Source: Gammaproteobacteria bacterium
GTDB taxonomy: Bacteria > Pseudomonadota > Gammaproteobacteria > Xanthomonadales > Marinicellaceae
Assembly (NCBI GenBank): GCA_024280395.1
Contig: JAJRQG010000066.1
Location: forward strand, 1 to 44,783
DNA: 44,783 nucleotides
Direction of reading: 5' to 3'
Below the pieces are notes generated by a model. The model worked only from the letters and a program-made list of their open reading frames with translations. It did no database searches and was not told the DNA's origin. Positions 33,204 to 40,189 of this stretch are shown piece by piece. The position numbers and the translations under genes are program-made. Each line of letters begins with the position of its first letter. Position 1 is the first letter of the stretch.

Positions 33204-34403
33204 TTATTCCGTCCAATTTTCTAAAGTTTCAACAAACGCACTTAAAAACTGATTGCATTGTTGAGCATCTAAAACACGATGATCAATGGTTAAGCTGACA
33301 TAGCACATGGGTTTAATGACCATAACATCTTCGCCATCAAATTCTTTAACCATTACTCTTTTTTCCATTTTCCCTATGCCCAATATAGCAGATTGTGGTT
33401 GATTAATGATGATGGGTGTGGCAATTAAGGAGCCACTAACACCGTGATTGGAAACAGTAAAAGTTCCACCTTGTACATCACTTGGTTTTAATTTGTTACT
33501 GCGGGCTTTATTGGTCAGCAAAGTCAATTCCTTGGCAATTGAAAACAAGTCTCTATTTTGGCAATTTTTAAGAACAGGTACAATAAGCCCATCGTCATTT
33601 AATGCCGTACCAATGCCAATATTCATCTGGTTAAATACTTCAACAGTATCCTTATGTAATTGTGAATTAATCATCGGTTGTTGCTTTATGGCTTCTACAC
33701 AGGCAGCAATAAAATAGCTGGTGAAAGTCAAACCTGCACCTTGTTGTTTGAAGGGTTCTTTGTGTTGCTTGCGGTGTTTAATAATAGCAGTTAAGTCCAA
33801 GTTAAAAACCGAAGTCACATGTGGGGCAGTATGTAATAAACTTTCGACCATGTGTTTGGCAATACTTCTTCGCATATTGCTAATGGGCAAGTGCTGACTG
33901 GAACTTTCAATATTGTTCTTGGGATTTTTTAAATAGTTCTCAATGTCCCGACTGGTGATTCTGTGGTTTTTACCTGTGCCAGTTAATTGATTAATGTTGA
34001 TGTTGTGCTGTTGTAATAATCGGCGTACTGCGGGGCTGATTAATTGGTTAGATAATAAATTAGAGCCTGAGAAATTGTCGTTATTATTGTTTTCTGGTTG
34101 TTTAAGAGTTTTGTCTTTAGTTTGTTGAGAAGAGGTTTTTTGTGGTTGGTTTAGTGATACTGCTGAGTCATCAATCACACCAATAGCAATCGAATGGGTG
34201 ACTTCATTACCCGATTTTAGAAATTGTTTGGACAAAATGCCAGAAACAGGAGCGACGATTTCCATCATCACTTTATCGGTTTCTAATTCTAGTATCGGTT
34301 GGTTTATTTCAACCCTTGACCCCTCATCAAATAACCATTGGCTAAGTACCGCTTGCGTGCCTTCGGTTTGATCTTCATTCAAAATAATGTCTATCAATGC
34401 CAT
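33204..34403 (-). CDS. 2-oxoacid dehydrogenase E2 (lipoyl acyltransferase), branched-chain type
   Basis: A 399-residue protein. The lipoyl domain has the lysine in LELETDKVMMEIVAP (about residues 39-53). After a linker, the E3-binding domain is ISPAVRRLLQQHNININQLTGTG and RITSRDIENYL. The catalytic domain runs from MRRSIAKHMVESLLHTAPHV to TIDHRVLDAQQ, where His and Asp of the HxxxD motif are present but the usual following Gly is Ala. It transfers the acyl group from E1 to CoA in the multienzyme complex. The start overlaps the E1 stop (TAATG). Its E1 partner and regulator suggest branched-chain oxoacids rather than pyruvate. No E3 gene is in the window. Confidence 0.9.
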   Translation of the reverse strand: MALIDIILNEDQTEGTQAVLSQWLFDEGSRVEINQPILELETDKVMMEIVAPVSGILSKQFLKSGNEVTHSIAIGVIDDSAVSLNQPQKTSSQQTKDKTLKQPENNNNDNFSGSNLLSNQLISPAVRRLLQQHNININQLTGTGKNHRITSRDIENYLKNPKNNIESSSQHLPISNMRRSIAKHMVESLLHTAPHVTSVFNLDLTAIIKHRKQHKEPFKQQGAGLTFTSYFIAACVEAIKQQPMINSQLHKDTVEVFNQMNIGIGTALNDDGLIVPVLKNCQNRDLFSIAKELTLLTNKARSNKLKPSDVQGGTFTVSNHGVSGSLIATPIIINQPQSAILGIGKMEKRVMVKEFDGEDVMVIKPMCYVSLTIDHRVLDAQQCNQFLSAFVETLENWTE

Positions 34404-36493
34404 TAGTTTTTGTCCAATTGTTGAATAGAAGATAAAATCTTCTCAACAGTGGGTACTACCGAATTCATGAGGTTGGGCTCATGTGGGGTGCCAATATCCG
34501 GCATTGCAAGGCGTTCAATGGGTGCATCCAAATAATAAAAGGCATCTTTAGCTAAAACAGCGGCAATTTCAGCACCAAAACCAGCCGAAATATTGTCTTC
34601 ATGCACAATCAAACAACGGTTGGTTTTCTTCACAGATTCAATAACCATCTCCTTATCCCAAGGACGAATGGTGCGCAAATCAATTAAATCAATGTCCAAT
34701 CCAGATTGTTCAACAGCTTTAGCACAACGGTGAACCATTCCACCCCAAGTAACAATTGTCAATCTATCGCCTTGGGTAATTTTTTTGCCTTTTCCAAAAG
34801 GAATGACGTATTGATCACCAGGGTATTCACGTCGCGCCCAAATATGATCAAGCATTCGGCGGTGCTCAAAGAAAATAGTGGGGTTATTGTCTCGCAAAGC
34901 GAAACGCAATAAACCAACAGCATCTTCGGCATTAGAAGGCATGGCTACTTGCCAGCCAATCGCGTGAACCCATTTAACCTCGGCAGTTTGCGAATGCCAA
35001 GGATCGCCACAACCAAAATAACCGCCCGCCATGCGAACCACCATGGGCGCTGCAAAACGATTGTTGGTACGCCAACGCATGGAGCCAATGTCATTGAGTT
35101 GCTCTTCTGCTGGGTCTGCATATTTTCTAAATTGTATTTCAGGGACGGGCAATAATCCAGCTAAGCTCATGCCCAAAGAACGACCGATAATGCCTTCTTC
35201 AGATAGACTGGTATTGAATACACGATTGCTGCCATATTTTTCTTGGAGCCCTAATGTAACTGCGTGAACACCTCCTTTAGCACCGACGTCTTCTCCAAAA
35301 ACCGCCATTTTTTTGTTGGTTTGTAGTTCAAAATCAAGGGTTTTACGAATTGCAGTAACCATATTGATTCGTCCAGGATGTGAAATGACTTCTTGTGAGG
35401 CTGGCGGAAAGGTCGGTTTTGATAGGTGAATACCGCCTTGTTGTTGTAGTTGCATACGGCCTTTTTCATCGAATTCACAAAAGGTATTGGTGGTGATAGT
35501 TTCTGGATTGGCAAAGGGTTTGTTGTCGGCTTTAATTAGAGCTTGATTAACAATTTTTTTAGCTTCTTTTTTTAAGTTTTGCCATTTTTCTTGGGTAATA
35601 AATTTGTTGTTGAGTAAATATTTTTTTAGTTTTGGCAAGGGATCATGTTGTTGTTCAAAAGCTATGCGTTGTTCAGACTTATAGGCTTGAGTGTCTTGTG
35701 CTGAATGTCCATTTAATCTAGGTACAGTTAGCCTCAATAAAACAGGTTTGCGTTCGACTCGAACAACTTGGTGGGCTTTGGCGACTAAATCTGCTGTTTG
35801 TTGCGGATTGGTGCCGTCACCACTGAAAATAGTTAAGCCTTTAAAGTTGGCTAGATTTTTAGAAATATCTCCACCAGGAGTTTGGAATTCTGAAGGAACA
35901 GAAATGCCATACCCGTTGTCCTCGATGTAAAACAATTGAGGCAATTTTTGTGTAGTGGCAATCGTAATAGCAGACCAAAATCCATTGGTTGCAACAGAGC
36001 CATCACCACCCAACACAAGACCGATAGCATCTTTCCATTTGTGGTTGTTTAAAACTTTAGCGTGGTATTTTGCCGCTTGAGCCCACCCGGAAACAGGTGT
36101 ATATTGTGCGCCGACGCCACCTGACATGGGCAAGATGCAAGCACCATCGTGTTTTGGGTTATTGAATACTACGCCAATATCTCGGCCATCGGAAAATCCA
36201 CCTTCTTTCATCATGGATGCTTCTAAAGCCAGTTGTGGAGGTAAGCCCAGAGCCAACAACAAAGGGCGAGAACGGTAATAACCAGAAACAGCATCTTTCT
36301 GCCCAATTAAACATTGTCCCAAAATTATCTGAGCCATATCGTGACCACGGGCAGAAAATTGATACAGGACTTTTTTATTTTTGACCAAAGTAAATTCTTC
36401 TAAATCATCAAGCTCACGAGAAACAAGTAATTTGGATGCAATTTCATGCCAATCAAAGGAAAATTGGGTTTCTAAATGTTCAGCAGTATTCAT
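34403..36493 (-). CDS. Fused E1 alpha/beta 2-oxoacid dehydrogenase (2-oxoisovalerate type)
   Basis: A 696-residue protein joining both E1 subunits. The alpha part (to about residue 350) has the thiamine-pyrophosphate motif LGGDGSVATNGFWSAI … IEDNGYGISVPS and RLNGHSAQDTQAYK. The beta part has VFGEDVGAKGGVHAVTLGLQ, FNTSLSEEGIIGRSLGM, IQFRKYADPAEEQL and DLRTIRPWDKEMV. It decarboxylates a 2-oxoacid and loads the product on E2 lipoate. Fusion of the two chains is known in several proteobacteria and Bacteroidota. It is transcribed with E2 and is divergent from an Lrp/AsnC regulator, the usual arrangement for branched-chain oxoacid dehydrogenase control. Confidence 0.92.
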   Translation of the reverse strand: MNTAEHLETQFSFDWHEIASKLLVSRELDDLEEFTLVKNKKVLYQFSARGHDMAQIILGQCLIGQKDAVSGYYRSRPLLLALGLPPQLALEASMMKEGGFSDGRDIGVVFNNPKHDGACILPMSGGVGAQYTPVSGWAQAAKYHAKVLNNHKWKDAIGLVLGGDGSVATNGFWSAITIATTQKLPQLFYIEDNGYGISVPSEFQTPGGDISKNLANFKGLTIFSGDGTNPQQTADLVAKAHQVVRVERKPVLLRLTVPRLNGHSAQDTQAYKSEQRIAFEQQHDPLPKLKKYLLNNKFITQEKWQNLKKEAKKIVNQALIKADNKPFANPETITTNTFCEFDEKGRMQLQQQGGIHLSKPTFPPASQEVISHPGRINMVTAIRKTLDFELQTNKKMAVFGEDVGAKGGVHAVTLGLQEKYGSNRVFNTSLSEEGIIGRSLGMSLAGLLPVPEIQFRKYADPAEEQLNDIGSMRWRTNNRFAAPMVVRMAGGYFGCGDPWHSQTAEVKWVHAIGWQVAMPSNAEDAVGLLRFALRDNNPTIFFEHRRMLDHIWARREYPGDQYVIPFGKGKKITQGDRLTIVTWGGMVHRCAKAVEQSGLDIDLIDLRTIRPWDKEMVIESVKKTNRCLIVHEDNISAGFGAEIAAVLAKDAFYYLDAPIERLAMPDIGTPHEPNLMNSVVPTVEKILSSIQQLDKN

Positions 36494-36632
36494 AAGGATA
36501 TTGTTGTTAAATAAGGAATGTAATTATATATCCAATAAAATGGAATGTGCTTGCTAAATATATCTATAGATTTCATATATAAGCAACTTAAATGATATAT
36601 AATTGATATTTAAGAAATAAAAATATAAAAAA
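36494..36632. promoter_or_regulatory. Divergent AT-rich control region between E1 and the Lrp-type regulator
   Basis: A very AT-rich gap of 139 bases with a perfect 10-bp palindrome atctatagat (36562-36571) and repeated atatat/gatatat blocks. This is suited to an Lrp-family regulator that binds degenerate AT-rich palindromes. The exact promoters cannot be fixed by eye. Confidence 0.4.
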
Positions 36633-37097
36633 ATGGATAAATACGATATAAAAATTTTGGAAATTATTCAGAAAAATGGTCGAGTAACCAACAAAGAATT
36701 GGCAGAAATGGTAAATCTATCTCCGGCTCCTTGCTGGCGGAGAATGCAGGGGCTCGAACAAAAGGGCTATATTAAAAGCTATACTGCATTATTGGATCAT
36801 GAGCAAATAGGTCTAAGTATTATTGCCTTCGCCCATGTCAGTTTGGATGATCACCACGAGAAGACGGTTCGTTCCTTCGATAAGGCCATGACAGAATGGT
36901 CTGAAGTTCAAGAGTGTCATGCGACATCTGGAGGGTATGATTATTTGCTAAAAATTATTGCTGTAGACATGAAGTCATACAACCATTTCATGTATGAGAA
37001 ATTATTAAAGCTAAAAGCCATTCGGTCGGTGAATACCAGTTTTTCGATGATGCAAAAAAAGGTATCAACACAGTTGCCCCTATCGCATTTAAAATAA
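36633..37097 (+). CDS. Lrp/AsnC family transcriptional regulator
   Basis: A 154-residue protein. The N-terminal helix-turn-helix is DIKILEIIQKNGRVTNKELAEMVNLSPAPCWRRMQGLEQKGYI. The C-terminal RAM ligand-binding domain follows (LDHEQIGLSIIAFAHVSL, ECHATSGGYDYLLKIIAVDM, SVNTSFSMMQKKV). Members sense amino acids; the divergent position beside the E1/E2 genes suggests a BkdR-like activator responding to branched-chain amino acids (inference). The length is standard. Confidence 0.93.
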   Translation: MDKYDIKILEIIQKNGRVTNKELAEMVNLSPAPCWRRMQGLEQKGYIKSYTALLDHEQIGLSIIAFAHVSLDDHHEKTVRSFDKAMTEWSEVQECHATSGGYDYLLKIIAVDMKSYNHFMYEKLLKLKAIRSVNTSFSMMQKKVSTQLPLSHLK

Positions 37098-37141
37098 CAT
37101 TCTGCTATTATAAAACATTCAGAACAACCCAGATAATTAGC

Positions 37142-38590
37142 ATGAATGAACAAATGAATTTGCAAGATATTCAATTTAGGATGCAAAATGCTGTCATTGG
37201 CACCCAAGAATTTTCACAGGCTCTAGAACAATTAAACAAATTGATCAATCAAGGTAATATTGAGGCGGGTTTATATTTATCTTGGGTTTACACACAACGT
37301 GGTGGAATCATAGATACCAATAAAAAAGCCTACGAGCTGTGTGAAAGAATTGTAGCAGCCACAGACCATCCTGCTGCCTTAGAAAGGATGGCTGATTTAC
37401 TGTTGTGGGGAGTTGGCCTAGAAAAAGACGAAGCCAAGAGTTTTGGAATTTATAAGAAACTGGTTGATCAAGGGCTGATGCCTTTTACTACTTTGGCCTA
37501 TTTGTATTCACAAGGAATAGGCACCATTGCCGATGAATGCGAAGCTTCAACTTTAATTTTAAAGGCCGCAGCCCAAGGAGATACTTTGGCTTTTATGTTA
37601 CTCAGTTTTCGCTATGAAGTGGGTTTAGGCGTTCCTATCAATGGTAAATTAGCCAGAGCCTATGCAACTTTAGCAGTGAAAAGAGAGTTTCCAGGAGCTC
37701 AGCAACGGTTAGACAAGTTGAATTTAAGGTTTTCCTCAATAGCCTCAGAGCAGGTTGATGCAAGTGTTGAAATATTGATTAAAAATATTGAACACATGTA
37801 TGATAAGGTGGCTAAATTAAATCAGTCAGTTGGCCCAAATAACCCAGAGTTCGCAGCTAAGTACATGCAATTATTGTCTAACAACTTTTCTGAACTTAAT
37901 ATATCTGATTTATCAATCATTCCTGAAGTTAGAGGGTTTGAAATAAAGCAGAGAGCGAAACACGAATTAGATTGTAAAATCATAAGTGACAGCCCCTTGA
38001 TTATGAGTATTGATTGCTTTGCTAGTTTTGAAGAATGCCAATATCTCATTCAACAAGCAATACCCATGTTGGAATCCACAAAACAACAAGCCAAGAAAGT
38101 AACCAATACAGAGATAGATGCTTTTTCTGGAGACAGTGCTATATTCACTAGCCGGCAAACATCTCCGGTTGATAGGACTATTCAACAAAGGTTCTCTGAA
38201 ATAGAAAATGTTCCAGTGAGTTATTTTGAGCCCATTTCACTGTTGAAATATTCTGTTGGTCATGATTATAGTACCCACACTGATGCTTTCGATGCAGAGA
38301 GGATACGTAGGCACGAACTCAAAGGAGATTTTGGAGGGCAGAGAATGACGACAAACCTAATTTACCTTTTACCAGCAATTGAAGGTGGAATTACCCGTTA
38401 TGATAAAATTGATCTTAATATTTCAGGAGAGATGGGGATGTCTGTAATCCATCACAATGCAAGAGCTGATTTTAATCCTGATCCTCAATCATTGCATACC
38501 GGAATGGAAATACTACAAGGAGAGAAGTGGCTGTTAAGAACAGCCACAAGACAAAATCCACTGTATGGAACCAATAAAACGGTAGTTTAG
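37142..38590 (+). CDS. Sel1-repeat protein fused to prolyl 4-hydroxylase-like oxygenase
   Basis: A 482-residue protein. The N-terminal ~190 residues are Sel1-like helical repeats (AALERMADLLLWGVGLEKDE, TTLAYLYSQGIGTIADECEA, LLSFRYEVGLGVPINGKLAR). The C-terminal domain is a P4Hc dioxygenase with H379-x-D381 (YSVGHDYSTHTDAF), NLIYLLPAIEGGITRYDKI, H452 (SLHTGMEILQGEKW) and K462 for 2-oxoglutarate, the classical prolyl-hydroxylase ligand set. No signal peptide is seen. Like the TPR-oxygenase and TPR-sulfotransferase nearby, it couples a protein-binding repeat to a modifying enzyme. It converges on the DUF481 gene with a 4-base overlap. Confidence 0.9.
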   Translation: MNEQMNLQDIQFRMQNAVIGTQEFSQALEQLNKLINQGNIEAGLYLSWVYTQRGGIIDTNKKAYELCERIVAATDHPAALERMADLLLWGVGLEKDEAKSFGIYKKLVDQGLMPFTTLAYLYSQGIGTIADECEASTLILKAAAQGDTLAFMLLSFRYEVGLGVPINGKLARAYATLAVKREFPGAQQRLDKLNLRFSSIASEQVDASVEILIKNIEHMYDKVAKLNQSVGPNNPEFAAKYMQLLSNNFSELNISDLSIIPEVRGFEIKQRAKHELDCKIISDSPLIMSIDCFASFEECQYLIQQAIPMLESTKQQAKKVTNTEIDAFSGDSAIFTSRQTSPVDRTIQQRFSEIENVPVSYFEPISLLKYSVGHDYSTHTDAFDAERIRRHELKGDFGGQRMTTNLIYLLPAIEGGITRYDKIDLNISGEMGMSVIHHNARADFNPDPQSLHTGMEILQGEKWLLRTATRQNPLYGTNKTVV

Positions 38591-39306
38591 AAAGTATAAC
38601 CCAGATTAATAGCAAACAAAGTATCGGTATTGTCAAATCCAGCAGGCACATCGGTGTTGTGCTTAACTTGATGAACAAAATTAACATTCACCTTGTCACT
38701 AACTGTTAAAGACAAGCCTGCATCATTTTGTAAAAAGGTATTATCACTGGTGGATTCTACAATTAATACGTCGATAAATTTCATGGTGTCAGTTATTTGA
38801 CGCATATAATCAAGCTTGCCTGTGAAAGCAAGTCCAGCATCTTCACTGCGATCAATATCATAAGCAACAGTTTTATAGCCTATGCCGACTTCAGTAATTA
38901 GCTTTTTGGATTCCTCATCGTAAAACTTATGACCCCAACCTATTCCAGAAGTTAATGTATAATCAAAAGCAGTAAACTTATCTTTTTCATAACGAGAGCC
39001 ATAGAACAGATAATCTTTTTCATTTAATTTATAGCCTGTTTTTGAGGCCAAAACATATCGTTCGGCAGTGTCTAAACTGTTAGATGAAGCTCGAAGGATA
39101 TCTAGCCCCATTTCGCTAATCAATTTGCCTGTTTCATATTTAACTTTCAAGCCAGCAGTTAAACTTTCTGTATCACTATTCCCCGCTGTAGTAGAAAGCC
39201 CTAAATATCCAGTTGATCCTGCCCATGCACTTTTTGGTTCGTCATCAGCGATTGCTGAATTAACGCCACCCAACAACAATCCAGTTATCAATAGTGTCTT
39301 TTTCAT
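38587..39306 (-). CDS. DUF481 family outer-membrane beta-barrel (YdiY-like)
   Basis: 239 residues from the ATG at 39306, with a signal peptide (MKKTLLITGLLLGGVNSAIA). The rest is alternating beta strands (STGYLGLSTTAGNSDTESL, YLFYGSRYEKDKFTAFDYTLTSG, VNVNFVHQVKHNTDVPAGF) ending in the aromatic terminal strand FAINLGYTF. DUF481 proteins are salt-induced outer-membrane proteins of unclear function. An in-frame ATG at 39318 is the alternative start; I prefer 39306 because the signal peptide begins there. Confidence 0.9.
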   Translation of the reverse strand: MKKTLLITGLLLGGVNSAIADDEPKSAWAGSTGYLGLSTTAGNSDTESLTAGLKVKYETGKLISEMGLDILRASSNSLDTAERYVLASKTGYKLNEKDYLFYGSRYEKDKFTAFDYTLTSGIGWGHKFYDEESKKLITEVGIGYKTVAYDIDRSEDAGLAFTGKLDYMRQITDTMKFIDVLIVESTSDNTFLQNDAGLSLTVSDKVNVNFVHQVKHNTDVPAGFDNTDTLFAINLGYTF

Positions 39307-39403
39307 AATATTTCTCATGATTAATTAGAACCCGCATAATAGTGTTAAATTGTACATATTTCAAGTTTAGCCTTGTCTATAAATAGGGGTTATGTGTTAA
39401 TTT

Positions 39404-39433
39404 TTGTGTATTTAACGGAATATTAAGTATAAT
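39404..39433 (+). promoter_or_regulatory. Likely sigma-70 promoter of the rhodanese gene
   Basis: The -35 ttgtgt (39404-39409) and a perfect -10 tataat (39428-39433) are 18 bases apart, and the -10 is 29 bases before the ATG. Confidence 0.6.
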
Positions 39434-39462
39434 GCGAACAAATAACATCTTTTATATCCGCC

Positions 39463-39873
39463 ATGAAAATATTGAAATACCCAGTTCTATTATTGTTAAC
39501 ATTACTAACTTTTAGTTCCAAAAGTGAGGTTCTAAATCTAACCCCAAGTGATTTGGCTGAAGCACAGCTTAAAGGTGCTGTGGTCATTGATATACGCACA
39601 CCAGAAGAATGGACAGAAACAGGTACAATAAAAAATGCAGCTAAAATTATGTTTTTTGACCAACAACGAAAACCAAGGGTTTCAGAATTTATGTCAGAGT
39701 TTGAAAAACTTGTTACATCAAAAGATCAGCGTTTTATCTTGGTATGTCGATCAGGTTCCAGAACCAAGGCAGTTACCAATTTTTTAGATAAAAAGTTGGG
39801 ATACACCAACGCAGCGCATCTGGCAAAAGGAATGAAACAATGGATTGCTGAAAAGCGAGAAGTTGAGAAGTAA
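39463..39873 (+). CDS. Exported rhodanese-like domain protein
   Basis: A 136-residue protein. It has a signal peptide (KYPVLLLLTLLTFSSKS) and then a single rhodanese domain: AVVIDIRTPEEWTETGTIKNA, the active-site loop FILVCRSGSRT with the catalytic Cys, and AHLAKGMKQWI. It probably acts in the periplasm as a sulfur carrier or transferase; the partner is unknown. It is preceded by a good promoter and followed by a 316-base gap with repeat elements. Confidence 0.9.
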   Translation: MKILKYPVLLLLTLLTFSSKSEVLNLTPSDLAEAQLKGAVVIDIRTPEEWTETGTIKNAAKIMFFDQQRKPRVSEFMSEFEKLVTSKDQRFILVCRSGSRTKAVTNFLDKKLGYTNAAHLAKGMKQWIAEKREVEK

Positions 39874-39970
39874 TTTAATTACGCTTGCTCACACATTCGG
39901 GGTTAACGTGGAAATATGTTCCAGGCATGTTTTCCCTACCTTTGAAGTATGACGTTTTTTAGAAATGGCA

Positions 39971-40056
39971 ATGAGTCCTAAAAAGACTCATATCGGGTAG
40001 TTGGCTTTAGTCAACCTCTTGAAAGTGTTGACTAAAGCCAACTACCCGATATGAGT
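39971..40056. repeat. Perfect 30-bp inverted repeat with a competing hairpin
   Basis: The arms 39986-40015 and 40027-40056 are exact reverse complements over 30 bases, with an 11-base loop. A second stem (atgagtc at 39971-39977 with gactcat at 39985-39991) shares the left arm's first bases, so the two stems exclude each other. It lies between the rhodanese gene and the end of valS. It may be a strong terminator or a transposon-derived element. The rest of the 39874-40189 gap holds the repeat ends listed next. Confidence 0.85.
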
Positions 40057-40084
40057 TATAAAAGAATAAAGAGTTAAACTATTA

Positions 40085-40113
40085 AAAACTCTGTGGACCT
40101 CTGTGTTCCTTAA
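40085..40113 (-). repeat. Orphan end of the GxxExxY-associated repeat
   Basis: Read on the minus strand it begins ttaaggaacacagaggtcc, closely like the ends of the 42963-43432 element (ttaaggaacgcagagattc). Only one end is present here. Confidence 0.6.
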
Positions 40114-40145
40114 TAGTTTTAAATAAAACCGCTATTCTCAATGAG

Positions 40146-40169
40146 ATACCTGCCTTCGCAGGTATGACG
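40146..40169 (-). repeat. REP/dRS3-like hairpin
   Basis: The minus strand reads cgtc, then atacctgc, loop gaag, gcaggtat. It has the same architecture as the hairpin inside the gene at 371-398: cgtc, 8-nt arm, 4-nt loop, 8-nt arm. Confidence 0.8.
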
Positions 40170-40189
40170 GTGTTGAGGATCCAAAGGTT

